Assembly (NCBI RefSeq): GCF_042477335.2
Contig: NC_091251.1
Location: 84,211,501 to 84,275,500 of the forward strand
Reading direction: 5' to 3'
Length of the DNA: 64,000 nt
Source of the DNA: Ovis canadensis
Taxonomy: Eukaryota; Chordata; Mammalia; Artiodactyla; Bovidae
Shown here piece by piece: positions 12,131 to 27,199 of the stretch; the stretch's first letter is position 1; each line of letters begins with the position of its first letter. The notes under the pieces were generated by a model. The model was not told the origin of the DNA. It was given only the letters and a program-made list of their open reading frames with translations, and ran no database searches. Made by a program: the position numbers and the translations under genes.

Positions 12131-13059
12131 GTAGTTTAAACCAACATGCCAAGCCTACGATTTGAATTTCCAGGGTTGGGATCTAGGCACAAATATCTGG
12201 GGAGAAAAATTCTATTGGCAATTGTGATGCATACCACAGGTCAACCATTGATTAGTCTAAGTCCATACTGTATTTTATAGTGACGTTCTAAATATGTGGC
12301 AGTGTTAATGTCTTACAGTCCAGATATGTTGTCTGTGTTTGTAAAGAATTTGGGCAGATTTTTTAAAGAGAAGGTATTTAGTAAACAATTTTGAGTGTTG
12401 AAAAACAATATTTTACTTCTCTGGGCATTTTTGAAGGACACAACAAAGTATTTTCCTAGAGCAGAGGGGCTCAAGGTATTCTCCAGACCAACATCTTTGC
12501 TATTACCTGATAATTTATTAGCATTACAGATCTTTAGACCGATCCAGTCTTTCAAAGTGGAAACTCTGATTGTGAGGGCAGCTAAAGTTTGAGAACCTCC
12601 ATCTTAGAGTAATAGCTTCAGATTTTTTGGTTTAATTTATCTAGTACTTTTTATATTGTACGGGATCAGAGATTTTTTTTTTTTTTTGAGAGGCTCAAGA
12701 CTGATTCTAAACCAAGAGAGAGATGATTTTTAAATCATTAGTTAAGAAAAACAAAAGCATATTCTTTTTCAAAACAGAACTTCAACACATACACACACAA
12801 TCATGTAAACAGATGTAAATCTATTAGCAAATTAAGAATTTTAATTAGTGCATAAATAGGATATTTACATATTAAAGCTATCTCAGATGTGATACAGATT
12901 TCATTTTCAGAATGTACCCTCTAATTTCAAACTGATTCAGTTTTTTTCTTTTTATTTCACTGGAACATTAGAAAATAGTGTTAAAACTAAGCACGTTGTG
13001 AGATTATTTGAAGGTGAATAATCTTTCTCTAATTGTGGACATAAGTTGGACATATTAAG

Positions 13060-13190
13060 TTGGAAATGGCAACCTGCTCCAGTATTCTTACCTGGGAAAT
13101 CCCATGCACAGAGGAGCCTGGGGGGTGACAGTCCATGGGGGGTCGAAAAGAGTTGGCCATAACTTAGTGACTAAACAGCAACAACTAAGT
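13060..13190 (+). mobile_element. Bov-A monomer
   Basis: GGAAATGGCAACCTGCTCCA to GTCCATGGGGGGTCGAAAAG is a divergent sense Bov-A unit with an ACAGCAACAACTAAG tail. Confidence 0.8.
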
Positions 13191-13759
13191 AAGATAATGA
13201 TCATCTAAACCAACAAAATTTTAAGCTGCTTTCAAAAATAATACAATTGTATGTATTCTTGATGTTTTTTGTTAGAAACAAACCATTTCACCTGTTTTTT
13301 GAAATTTCAAATTAATTACAGAGTTTAATTTTCAGAATCTGAAAATTGATTAGAATGAGAAACTGAAAATATTGAATTATATTGTTTACTCAGTTTTACT
13401 TTCCATTCCCTGGAAAAAGTATGGTTGTACTTGCTTTATTCCAAGATGAAGAAAAAAAAAATTAACTTGTTTTCAGTTAGTCTTTTTGGGAAACATCTTT
13501 AAAAGTTACATGACTACTTTCAGATTTTTCAGTGCAGGTGCATTGGTAGTGTTAAGTGTTAATTCAATGGGAATTCTTCTTAAAATAATCTGATTCTCCC
13601 ATCTTGAAACTGCTAATTTTTAATGTTTGTAAACTTTGCTACACTTTGTATCATTGTATTTTTCTGGTTTTATCTGTGCATTTGTAAGTTATAAATTTAT
13701 TTATATGCATACATATGTGTTACAACAAATTTTGTTGTAAAGCCTGTTTTTTTTTGCAT

Positions 13760-13876
13760 ACTGCTCTATTGTAACATATCTTTGTGACCCCATAGACTGC
13801 AGCCCGCCAGGCTCATCTGTCCATGGAATTCTCCAGGCAAGAACACTGGAGTGGGTAGCCATTTCCTCCTCCAGGG
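13760..13876 (-). mobile_element. Bov-A monomer
   Basis: CTTTGTGACCCCATAGACTG to AGCCATTTCCTCCTCCAGG is a reversed Bov-A unit. Confidence 0.85.
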
Positions 13877-15289
13877 ATAATAAGAATACTTTTGATAATA
13901 AATACAAAATACTTGTTTGAGGGTAACCCTCCCTTGGGGGAGGCAGGGAACGAGGTTAGAAATCAACTTAATGAAAACTTTCATGTATTATAATAATTAC
14001 AAGACTCTCTTGGGAAAGATTATATAGAAAACAAAGTGAATCAGCTATCATGTTTCCAGATGGACTAGGAGGACATAAAATAAATGTGATAAACGTGTTG
14101 ATTTAATTGGTTAACAACATTAACTATACCTCATGCGTTTTCCTGACATAGATTGCAGTGATAAGGGAAGTAATCTTAAACTTCAAGCTTCTCTTTAGCA
14201 AGTTGGTATTCTAGTTTCTCAGCTCTCTGCCTGTGCTCTAAATCTCTCCTCTGTTGAGATCACTTACTCTTCCTTGGTGATGATATTGTTGCTATTCACT
14301 GTTAATACTGCTTAGTGAATTTTTTTTTTTTTTTAGCTTTTCCCCCCATTCTAAGTTATGTGTGGTATGCTTACTTATATTTGAAAGTGCATATCTGGAT
14401 AATCACAGTAAATCCCAATAGTATGCCTTGTTCATAGTGCTGACATTGTTATGCTGTTTAATTATGATTGTAATCTATAGGATCATAGGAGTGCTGGTAA
14501 AGCACAAATTCAGTGCTGAAGTCAAATCAAATAGCAGATTTGGGCCAAGTACTAAAGCCACTTGTGCACGTTTCCTACTAAGAACACAAGTGAATGAGGC
14601 AGTTTCCTTCCTGCAAGAAGCTTTAAGGGACTGTAGAGGGACATAATTATGGCAGAATAACCAGAGTGGTCAGATCTAGGGGAGACGAGCAGTTTTAAAA
14701 GACAGCATGCAGAGACAAAATGATGATGGAATTGAATTTTGAAAGTTTCTCACATAAATTTACCAAGTGACATATTGAGAAGGATACCTCAGCAGAGAGA
14801 GTAGGGTAGTGAGCCAGAAATGAATAAGCTATTATGCTTTTGAGTAACTACACTGTGGCTGAAGAAATGTGGGAAATGATGAGGATGAAGAGATGGGCAG
14901 GAAACTAGCTAAAGGAAGGTTTTACCTGAATAATTAGACTTTGTGAAGTGTACATTTGATGGGATTTTAAGGACATAATATCAGAGCTCTTATTTTGAAA
15001 GTATCATTGAGGTAATTTGAGGGCAACATTTAATGAATGTGACAGTGAAGATTAGTTCAGTCAATGATTACTAAATTTCACTGTGTATAATACACATTTT
15101 GGGAGTTTAAAAAAAAACAGATTTGGGGAATCTACTTCACATCTACTGAATCAGATTTACAAAGATCGAACCCAGAAGTTTGAAATGTTGACTTTCCCAG
15201 GTAATTACAATGCACCTTGACTGGCATTTGCGAATATTGCAGTAAGTAACTACTTTAGTAGACTAAGTTCCATGAGTTCTGTTCTGCTT

Positions 15290-15525
15290 ATCACTATATT
15301 CCGAGTACCTACACAGTGCATAGTACTTGATAAATATTCAGTAAATATGTATTGAATTAACAGTTCTTGAATGAAGTTTATTCTGAGGTTCAGGAAGGCC
15401 ACTTCCCATCTAGTGTTTTGGTTCTCTAAAATATTATGATAATTAAATACATATAATGAAAGCATTGTATGTATGTGAAAGCAGTACACAGTGCCTAGCA
15501 CATAGTAAGTGCTCAATAAGTGTTT
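15290..15525 (+). repeat. MIR/L2-like 3' fragments
   Basis: Two short pieces, 15290-15360 and 15425-15525, end in GATAAATATTCAGTAAATAT and GTGCCTAGCACATAGTAAGT, the shared 3' style of MIR and L2. Confidence 0.5.
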
Positions 15526-16071
15526 TGGGGAGGGGGGGTGGGAATACTCTACATCTTTTTTCTCCTGGTACTTTGTGTAAATAAGGTATTTTGGGAATTG
15601 ACTTATGCCTGGCCAGGTCTCCTGAAGTATGTATGCAGATTGGTTTCACTATGGGGAGCTGGATGTTATGCAAATAAAACACCAACAATAGTGAGCTAAG
15701 ATATTCAAATTAAGTACAGAGATACTCCTTTGTACAAATTAAAAATAAAGTCTAGTGAGAGTATATGAGGTAGACTGGATTACTGATTCTCTCCCCTTAG
15801 TGGTTGGTAGTACCAATTAAAAGTTGCTTTGCTTTAAGAGGTAGTTGGTGGGGCAGAAAGAAGTCTTGCCTTTCAATTAGAAGTTTGGATTTACAAGCAG
15901 ACTCCAGAAAAGAGTTCCTCTGAATAGTTGAGGATCAGGTTCTAAATTCCAAAGCCAACCCGTGTACCTCCCTTTTATGTCTTTGGAGATGTGAAGGAAC
16001 CCAATTTTGAACTTTATAATAATGGTCTGGGCTTATAAGTACTTATCTTGGTAATTAAAATAAGTTTCTGA

Positions 16072-16290
16072 GAGGCAGCATAGTCTAGTGTTATTTAATA
16101 CCATGGTTTCTAGAGTCAGACTGCTTATTTGAATACAGGCTTACCATTTATTAACTACGTAAACTTGGGTAAACTGTTCACGTTCCATTATCTGTAATAC
16201 GGTGATGATATAATAATTTAAATAAGTTAATAGTTGAAAAATGTTTAGAATACCAATGTGTACATAGTATGTACCATGTATAGATGTTTA
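16072..16290 (+). repeat. MIR SINE
   Basis: GAGAGGCAGCATAGTCTAGT, CTAGAGTCAGACTGCTTATT and AACTTGGGTAAACTGTTCAC follow the MIR consensus order. Confidence 0.75.
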
Positions 16291-18699
16291 GACTCAAAGC
16301 TGCAGGCCAAAATGCCAACTAAAGAATGAAAACTTCTTGGAATTTCCCCTGACCTGAGGAGACATCAAGAAGTACCAGGCAGTGAAAACAGTGAGATACA
16401 CAAATTTTACCTAACAGCTTGGCAAAAATTAAAATGATAAAAAAGATCCATAATATTGATATATTACTGCAGAAAACATGTGCAAATAAATACACACATT
16501 CGTGGGTTGGCAGAGACAAAAAATGGAAACAACGTTTTGGAAAGGATAAGTTAAATGCCACATCCTTCAGATCATGGAATTTCACTTAGAATGTCTGTCT
16601 TATATAAATACTTACACAAGAAGTGCAAAACTTTAAAGCAGCAAGTAATAGAGTTGATTTTTAAGAAATTTATACGTTAACTTTATTAGAAATGTCTGAT
16701 CAGAGTGATTATGATCTAACTTCAGTTCTTAAAGTCATTTACAATTAGGAATGCCAACAGGCCTTTGTTGTACAATTAGTAGACAGTACAGATGAATTAA
16801 CATATATACAGTTATTTTGTATTCTTACTAATCTGAAAAATAATAGGCATTCTCTGTAAAATGGCTACTGCTTATTCATGAACTCTGTACACAAGAAACT
16901 GAATAAGACAGCAGCTGTAAATGTATTTCCTATACAAAATCATATGAAGATATAACTGTTAGCTTTTTGTCCAGTACTGTATGTTAAATAATAATGAAAT
17001 AATAAGTATGTGAAAGCTAGAGTATCACAAAGATTGAGCTATATTGCTAGTTTACTCAAACATTGATTCTAAAATGGTCATGGAAATGGGTAAGCAAACT
17101 ATTCAAAAGACAGAATTTTTACTGTACTCTTGACTGATTTCTAGCATGACTATCAGATTATGAATGGCACCTTATACAGACATATTAATGGCAGAACTTT
17201 ATTTGATCTGTACTTAATAAAAACAACATAGATGGAATTGATAATTTAGAGAAAAACGGTGCCCTTATTTGCATGCTAAAAATCTGCTTGTTCTGGTCTA
17301 CAATAGTTTTATTGTGCCATCTAAGAATAAGTAAATAGAACAGGATTCTCCTTTGTGGAACCTAGACTCCTTCTTGGTCAATAATAATATAATTGTGTGG
17401 GGTATGACCTGATAAAAAGAGCCTTCCTGTGAGTAGACAAGAAATGGGGCAGTTCAGATGCTGAAACTTTATTAAGAGTTTTGGAAGTTTTAGCTTTAAC
17501 CTGAGAAATGTTTTAAGAGCTCCTATAGTCACATGTGAAAAACACCAGATAAATTTCTTCATTAAATCTTTATTACAGGTCTCCTGATTGCTTTATGTCT
17601 AGATTGATTATGAATAGAAGATATACTGATTTTCATCACCTTCTTCATCTAATTTAGGTTTGTCAACTCTTGAGGTATCATATTACTTCTTTGATTTCCC
17701 CGAAAAACTTGGCTAATGCTCAAATTCCTGTTCTCACAGTCTTCACTAGCTTATATGTTGTCTTTTAAATGTTTTTTCCAAACTGTCATTTGTAATGGAT
17801 TTGTCTTATAAACTTAGTTGCCATATCTTGGACAATCATTATCTTCAAAGTTCTGAACAATACAAATATTTCTAAAGGTATGGAGATAATGCATCATGAC
17901 GGTTAGCTTGATCAAATGCCCTTTAAAAGCATATAATACGTAATAAAAGGATTTGTTTTTCACCAAGTATTTCAGTTGGGTAGTAATTTGTTGGTAGCTT
18001 AGATTTGGTTGAGTAATTAAATGAAAGAGGGCTTAGTAAATCTGATGGAAGTTTCTGGTAAAATTCTGATTACCTGGACTAATTATGGCATTTGAACCAA
18101 TATCCATGTTTATCATAAGATCATTGATTATCAGTCTTTTTTTGTTGTTGTTGATTTTACTTGAACCAGATAGGAATCTGTTTCCCACTGCCATTGCTGC
18201 CTCTTACCTGCCAATCCAAAAGGGAAAAGAAGTGAGAGAAACAGTGTCTGAGATGTTAAACTTTTATTATTGCACATTTAAAACATTTACTTAAAGTCAA
18301 TGAGAACAATGAATGCAAATTTAAAAATGAAGTTTTTAGACTGAGGACATTGTCAGATTTTCATGTTAGCCTTAGCATGTAATATATTTTTGTGTTTTTT
18401 TAAAAAAAATTCTACAGCATTGAGATAATCCTGATTCACAAATACCAAGTTATAAGTAGTAATATTTTTAAATAGCTCACCTTAAATCTCAAAATACTCA
18501 AGTTAAATTAATCTAGATGCTTGAATTGAACTTTTTCTATCAAAGTTCACTTACTAATAGTAGCAAATATTCACATTCCTTATGAAAGTATAAAAAGTCA
18601 GATGAGCACACACTCTTGAGAATGAGGACCTTGCTTTTTTTGGGGAATGTTACTTCTGTGATTGAATCTTTGTAGCTTTGCAGATCGCTGGAGGGAGAA

Positions 18700-18830
18700 G
18701 AGATTTACGTGGAAGCAATTATGTACTTAGTTCGTAGAATATAAGGAAGATTAACTGAAATAATGCTGGCAAGATCCTTAACATAGTGCTCAGTGCTTAG
18801 TAAATGGTAATGGTTATTTTCAACATTTAA
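18700..18830 (+). repeat. MIR 3' fragment
   Basis: AACATAGTGCTCAGTGCTTA followed by GTAAATGG resembles the MIR 3' half. Confidence 0.55.
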
Positions 18831-18914
18831 TAAATAATTGACTTAATTGGATTAGGTTGAGGGTCATAGGAGGCCAGCTGACTATTTGAGGTAGAAGCCA
18901 CATTCTGCATTCAG

Positions 18915-19130
18915 AAGATAAAGCCTTGTGGAAGAGCAGACACGTAAATAAGAAAACACCTGCATTCAAATCCTGTCTGCTACAGCATGGCTATTTTTAG
19001 CCTAATGAATCCCAGATTCCTAGTATATAAAATAGGGATAATATTAAATCTATTTATAGATTGTTTTGAGAGAAGTAGTACAGGTAATATTTGACATGTA
19101 GTAGGTTTTAATAAACAATAGCTACTAAAG
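18915..19130 (+). repeat. MIR SINE
   Basis: CATTCAAATCCTGTCTGCTA, TATAAAATAGGGATAATATT and GACATGTAGTAGGTTTTAAT follow the MIR order. Confidence 0.7.
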
Positions 19131-19311
19131 AAGCAGCTAAGGCCAGAACCAGGTTAGCCTTGTCTACCTTCAGCTGGTAGATAATGCTACATAGTGATAC
19201 AAAGAAAGATGGTTCTGCTTGGATGACTTATGAAAATCTTTCTAACTGGTTTTATTCTTGGAAGAGTTGCCTAAAGATACATAATTATATTGACACCCTC
19301 AGTAATTTTCT

Positions 19312-19522
19312 TTGGTTTCCCAGGTGGCTCAGTGGTAAAGAATCCACCTGCCAATGCAGGAGACTCAAGTTTGATTCCTGGGTTGGAAAGACCCCGTGGA
19401 GAAGGAGATGGCAACTCACTCCAATATTCTTGCCTGGAAGAATCCCATGGTTAGAGGAGCCTGCTGGGCTCCAGTCCATGGGGTCACAAAGAGTCGGACA
19501 CAACTGAGCACACGTGCACGCA
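19312..19522 (+). mobile_element. Bov-tA SINE
   Basis: GTTTCCCAGGTGGCTCAGTG (A-box region) and a Bov-A body ending CACAAAGAGTCGGACACAAC. Roughly 600 bp upstream of HIF1A exon 2. Confidence 0.88.
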
Positions 19523-20084
19523 TCTTCACCAGTAATCCTTCTTAGCCTGTTCTCTTAAATTTTTAGTATCGTGCCACATCTTTTTTTTTTCCATACCCCT
19601 GCATTTATTTGGTACCTTTTGTGTCAGTAAAGATAAGGAACTGCTAAGGGAGTAAGCAACCTGAAAACAGTAGCTGATTATAGATGCTAATGTAAATTCC
19701 TATAGTTTATAGTCTGGATTGCTTGCATGGTAGGGGAGAGGGTAAGAAAGCCCAAAGTAAGACTACTTGTGAATGGCTGTGAAACTACAGCCTTAGATAT
19801 ACAGGCTACTTGTAAGGTTTTGGCCAAATCAAAAACATCCTCTCCAATTTGATGTGCCAGGGAGGAAACACTTGGTTTGGAGAGATAAAAAGCTTTATCT
19901 TGGACTTCTTGTGAGAGTTCCTTTTGTCTACAGTAATCCAAAAAATTGTATAGCTGTCTTGTAAAAATACATTTATGTAGTAGGATAAACCTCTATACAA
20001 TTACATGGCATCTTCTAATCTTTTCATCGTAAACAGAAAAATGTAAAATGAATTTTATTCAAGCAAAGGCAAACTGACGTTTAA

Positions 20085-20806
<722 letters not shown>

Positions 20807-20952
20807 GTGATTTGGATATTGAAGATGAAATGAAGGCACAGATGAACTGCTTTTATTTGAAGGCCTTGGATGGTTTTGTTATGGTTCTCACAGATGATGG
20901 TGACATGATTTACATTTCTGACAATGTGAACAAATACATGGGATTAACTCAG
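20807..20952 (+). CDS. HIF1A: HIF1A exon 3 (linker and start of PAS-A)
   Basis: It completes Gly76 and encodes residues 77-124, [20 protein letters not shown] through [16 protein letters not shown], the linker after the bHLH and the first PAS-A strands. The 146-nt exon ends on a codon boundary. The donor AG|GTAAAAT lacks the consensus G at +5 and is therefore relatively weak; the following intron is only 87 nt (see the finding on intron 3). Confidence 0.96.
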
Positions 20953-21039
20953 GTAAAATGCCCACATATTAAGAGCTGTTCTGTATGTGCTTATGATTTT
21001 GTTATAGATCTAATTTTTAAAATGTTTTTATTTTTACAG
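20953..21039 (+). other. HIF1A: HIF1A intron 3, 87-nt stop-free mini-intron
   Basis: The intron starts GTAAAATG and ends TTTTTACAG. It has 29 codons in phase with both exons and no stop, so unspliced RNA would keep the HIF1A frame. The length assignment follows from the two flanking exons agreeing exactly with the known protein. Confidence 0.93.
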
Positions 21040-21124
21040 TTTGAACTAACTGGACACAGTGTGTTTGATTTTACTCATCCTTGTGACCATGAGGAAATGA
21101 GAGAAATGCTTACACACAGAAATG
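21040..21124 (+). CDS. HIF1A: HIF1A exon 4 (PAS-A)
   Basis: It encodes residues 125-152, from [20 protein letters not shown] to LTHRN, plus one base of Gly153. 85 nt, same as human. This is the central part of PAS-A, part of the ARNT dimer interface. Confidence 0.96.
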
Positions 21125-21651
21125 GTGAGAAGAAAAGTTTTTTGTTTGATTTATTTTGACAGGTGATTTTACTTAATTGGATACTATCACTAATCTTAAA
21201 ATTTTGTACTAACCTAAGGCAAAACCTCATCTCATGCTTAATAAAATGTTACTCTGTTCTTTGTTATATCCATGTTATTCTATTTTTTAGGAGTTTCATA
21301 AAAATACCTACGTTTTGAAAAAAGTCCATCTAATTCTGTAAATAATTATAGAGATATAAGACTTGATAAAATACAGTGGAAAAATAAATAAAAATCAGGA
21401 CCAAGTAAGTTAATTTAATATTAACATTAAGGCAAGGAAGTCAGTCATACAAATAATAGGATTTTACATAGTTTAATATTAAAGTTAAGGTGCCAGTTTG
21501 GGTTCAAGCTTCTGAATGCCCAAGAAAAAAAAAGCTCACCAAATTTTAAAACATAACTGCTTATTTGACCCCTTAGATTGTTCATAATAACTGAAGACTA
21601 TATAGTTCAGTTACAGAGTACTATATTATGGATGCCCTTGCATTTTTTGTT

Positions 21652-22654
21652 GTTGTTGAGTTGCTAAGTCGTATCCAAGTCTTTGTGACCCCATGGATTG
21701 CAGCATGCCAGATTGTCTTTCACTATCTCCCTGAGTTTGCTCCAACTCATGTCCATTGAGTCAGTGATGCCATCCAACCATCTTGTTCTGTGTCGTCCCC
21801 TTCTCCTCCTGCCTTCAATACTTTCCAGGATCACAGTCTTTTCCAATGAGTATGCTCTTCGCATTGGATGGCCAAAGTATTGGAGCTTCAGCATTAGTCC
21901 TTCCAGTGAATATTCAGGGTTGATTTCCTTTAGGGTTGACTGGTTTGACCTCCTTGCTGTCCAAGAGACTCTCATGAATCTTCTCCAGCACTACAGTTCA
22001 AAAGCATCAATTCTTCGACACTCAGCTTTCTTTATGGTCCAACTCTCACATCTTTACATGACTACTGGAAAAACCATAGCTTTGACTATATGGACTTTGG
22101 TCGACAAAGTGATGTCTTTGCTTTTTAATATGCTGTCTAGGTTTGTCATAGCTTTCCTTCCAAGAAACAGGCATCTTCTAATTTCATGTCTGTAGTTATC
22201 GTCCACAGTGATTTTGCAGCCCAATAAGAGAAAGTTAGTCACTGTTTCTACCTTTCCCCTTCTATTTGCCATGAAGTGATGGGACTGGATGCCATGATCT
22301 TAAAAATGTTGAGTTTTTAAGCCAGCCTTTTCATTTTCCTCTTTCACCCTCATCAAGAGTCTCTTTAGTTCTTCTTCACTTTCTGCCATTAGAGTGGTAT
22401 CATCTACATATCTGAGGTTGTTGATATTTCTCCCAGCAATCTTGATTCCAGTTTGTGATTCATCAAGCCTGGCATTTCACATGATGTACTCTGCATATAA
22501 GTTAAATAAATAGGGTGACAGTATACAGCCTTGAGGTATTCCTTTCCCAATTTTGAACCAGTCAGTTCTTCCATGTAAGGTTCTAACTTGCTTCTTGACC
22601 TGCATACAGGTTTCTCAGGAGACAGGTAAGATGATCTGGTATTCCCATCTCTTT
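21652..22654 (-). mobile_element. BovB LINE 3' fragment, antisense, about 1.0 kb
   Basis: It runs from the reversed tail (GTTGCTAAGTCGTATCCAAG) through sequence antisense to the BovB reverse transcriptase: the reverse complement of the YADD box lies in GTGGTATCATCTACATATCT (about 22393-22412). Stops and small indels break the frame, so it is a dead copy, older than the one at 33410. Confidence 0.92.
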
Positions 22655-22984
22655 AAAAAAGATCTACTAGGACCTTTAACTTTTAGGAATGAATTGTTAA
22701 AAATAATCAAATGTTTCAAGATTTGGGAAAAAGGTACTTTGTGCATTACAAATCTTAACAAATAAAGTCTTTTCATAAGTGTGCCTTGTTAAGCAGAGTA
22801 TATGGATCATAATTTGATCTTTCTTTCATGACTCAAAGTTACCACACTGAAAATTTGTCTCTGTGCTCTGCAGTTGTTCTTTGCAGCTCTCCCATTTAAG
22901 CATATGTTTGTCTGTTTCTACAGTAAACCTCATTGATTATTCTTTGTCAGTGATCTTTTATGGTTTCCGTTCTAACCACATCTC

Positions 22985-23225
22985 ATTTCTACTAAAAGTT
23001 AACGTTTACTGGAGATTATCGGCACTAGGACACTGTTTTCTGCATTTTATATGCTTTTACTCCTTTAAAAACCTTATGAAGTTACAATTTCTGTTCTACT
23101 GAGAAAACTGAGTTACAGAGTTACTGGCTAACTTGCCAAAGATTATTTGGTTAGCACAGTGAGGGTTAACGAAGGTAGACTGGTTCAAGTCTATACTCCT
23201 TAGTACTTTAGAGCTCTTTCCATAT
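22985..23225 (-). repeat. MIR SINE
   Basis: Reversed MIR: CTACTGAGAAAACTGAGTTA, TAACTTGCCAAAG and a terminal AGTACTTTAGAGCTCTT. Confidence 0.65.
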
Positions 23226-24579
23226 TCACCAACTCTCAATACATTCCTACTGCCATTTCTTACCTCGGAGCCCTCTTCTGTTTTTTAATTTCATGTTGTG
23301 TGTTTACTGTGAACTTGGAAAAGCAAATGCATACTTCTTAGAATTTTGTGTAAAGGAGGAGTAAATATACTCTGAGCAAGGACCTAAGTGGACTGCTGAT
23401 GAGTTTAATATATAACTTCTAGTGTTTATACTTTGACGTTTGTATTGGCAGCTCAGTGCTTCCCTTGGTCTAGACTATAAATGCATAGATATTTGGAAGT
23501 CTTATTTTGGTTTGGTGATGATGCTAATGCATTATTCTAAATCCAATCTAGTCTACTTATTAGAGCTTAGATGTATGTTTTTAACCAGATGCTTTTGTTA
23601 AAGCACATGTACTACTCTTATTGTAATAGATTTGTGATTTAAATTATGAACTTAAAAAAAATAATTCCTAATGGTGGTTAGTGAATTTCTGATATTTTGT
23701 TGGGAAACAAAAATGCAGATTTTCACTTTTAGCAAAGTAGGGCTGCTACAATACAGTACATTTTAAGGATACACTAAGAGCCTATGGTATGTTTATACAG
23801 CATAGTCCTATTTCATTTAAATTCTAAATAGAATTTAGAGTTCATTAAATTATTATAAAGTATTTATTTTTATAGAGCTGAAAACTTAGTTGTTTAAAAT
23901 TTTATTAAGAAAATGTTAGTAGTGTTCACTTACCTTAGTGTTAAATTTATCTTCATGTCCCAGTTCAAAGGCTTTAGGTTTCCGTCGGGCAGTCTAATTC
24001 AAGTTTAGATTATGAAGGACTGAAAATACCTCAGAGGCTTTACATGTGGATGTCTGCTGCTACCACAAGGACCCCTTCCCCGCCCCCCATACACGCACTC
24101 CTATACCATCACCCAAGGCCATTATGGTTCTTATTGCATCTTAACATTCACTTTCAATTGCTTCTAGGGAGGGCAAATTCAGTCCTATTTAAGTAAACCT
24201 GAATAACTTGTTATCAGCACCAAGACTGTCCCAACTTGCCTATGTTCCATAATTCCAAGTATGAACTAGAACTCTTCTTTCTCAAGAGTCCAGTATTTCT
24301 AGCTATGCAAGCCTAAATTTATTCTTTTTGACTTGACACTTTCAATATACTAGCCTTAAAATCTCCAGACCTTTTTTTATAAGTTCTCTTTTCCCTTATT
24401 TCCATTAATCTTCCAAGTTTTTATAGATTCTACCTCTTCATTTGTCTTTTGTCACCCTTTTTTTCACTTCTACTGCCTGCTGCTCAGCCCCTCGTTACCA
24501 TCATTATTCTAACATACATATTTTGCTGCTATATTAATGTTCCTTAGGTTGCTATTGTGCTTCCCAACTCAAAATTTTT

Positions 24580-25065
24580 TGGAAGCTGCATTTGTATACT
24601 AAAGACTGATCTAATTGTGGCACCCATGGCCCTCTCTAGTTATAGCCCTAACCATCCCTTCTAACTTTGTCTGATTACTCTTCTGTATGTACTTTATATT
24701 AGAGTCAAACTGAACTATGCACACTGTTCCCAAATGTGTGATGTTTTTCCTCACCTCTATGTTTTTCACTCTTCCTTTTGCCCAAATGTTGTTACTCATC
24801 TCTACTTACTGAAATTCTAACATCTCTTTTTCTGAGAAGGAGTTTTTGATTTCCCCTTGACTTAAAGTTATCTCCTGATCTCTCTTTGTTCTTTTTCAAA
24901 GTGTTCTTGTAAGTCTTGAGCATTTACTTTGCATTGTGTTGTTGTCACTGACCTCACTACATCTACTCAATTTTTAACTTCTTCAGGACAGGCATTGTGT
25001 CTTGTTCATCTTTATATTGCCTGAAATATCCAGTCAATAGCCTGAATAATGAATACTTGAATGAA
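24580..25065 (+). repeat. L2 LINE 3' region
   Basis: The L2 3' end is recognisable in AACTTCTTCAGGACAGGCAT, TTGTGTCTTGTTCATC and the terminal AATGAATACTTGAATGAA. No coding capacity. Confidence 0.7.
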
Positions 25066-25733
25066 GTATTTGGCTTGAATCAGACTGATCAATGAAGAGA
25101 AGAAATGAAGTTGCTCTTTGTTAGTTGAGTGTAATCTCATTTTATTAGTTATTGAGGCTTAGAATGGGAGTAAACACACTTCAGGTTGTTTAATTCTAAC
25201 TTTGCTTTGAAAAGTCATTCAATATGTTTTTTTCCCCTAGTAACAAAGTAGAGATTTCCTCTTTGCAATTTCCTCCTTGCTTTACAGGAAAATTTTAGAA
25301 AAATCAGATATATAAAGATGTTATTTGGTATTAAAAAGAAATTTTATATTTGAAAAGTTCTATAAATATACAGAATGTTTGTTATAAATTGAGCTAACAC
25401 ATTTGGAGGAGTTTGCTTAAGTTCTTTTTTGGCGGGGGTGGGGGAGGTGTGCTTTATACACTGATAACACAGTTAGGGAGCAAATTCATACTGTGTTTAT
25501 ATTTCTTTGTAATCTGACCAACTCTGTTGGCTTGAATGTGAAATGATTAAGTGTTATTCTCATTGCACCATCTCAGGGAATCACTGCTATTGTGAACCCG
25601 TTACTTACTACAAGTGTGTTAAATCCCTTAGATATATTGGAGTGAGCAAAGCAGGTGTGAAGCATTGTTCTCATATTGAGACTTTCCATTGAATAGCACC
25701 TAGGTACTGGGCACTGTGCTACTTCTTCTGTAA

Positions 25734-26669
<936 letters not shown>

Positions 26670-26869
26670 TAAGTGAAATAAAATATAACTTGAAATTTTT
26701 AATTAGTCCGCAGAATTGTTTTAGCTGTTGACTACAGTAAAGACTGAAAGCTGAAAGAAAAATAGACCTCTTTAATAAATCTAGTTCTCTAGCTGTGGTG
26801 TGCAGGCTTCCTTCCACTTAAATTGAGTACAATCATACATCCTAGAATAAAGATTAACTTTACAGATTA

Positions 26870-26950
26870 ATTCAACCACATTTATTGAACATTTACTGTG
26901 TACTTACTCTAGCAGGTGCTATCCAGTGATTATTAAGATGAGGTTTTTTT
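26870..26950 (-). repeat. MIR/L2 fragment
   Basis: ACATTTATTGAACATTTACT and GTGTACTTACTCTAGCAGG are the reversed 3' end of a MIR-type element. Confidence 0.5.
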
Positions 26951-27199
26951 TTCCTTTAGGTGTTCTAATTTATTTAAAGAAAAAAATATATTTCAGAGAC
27001 ATACAATACATAATTTGAGGAAGGATTACTTCTGGTTGTGGACTAGAAAGGAAAGCCTTTGGTTGTCTCTTCATCCTACATATTTTTCCTGAGCAGCTTT
27101 ATCCTTGCTGATGGTGCTGTTTTGCAGATTTCTATCCATATCTATTTCCATTTAATTGCCAATTTGATATTTTTATCTAGATACATATTCTTCTGTATT

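Noticed and set aside
21698..22195. 165-codon plus-strand open frame
   Set aside because: It is the antisense of a BovB retrotransposon, not a gene. The same holds for plus-strand frames at 33721-34281 and 52098-52289.
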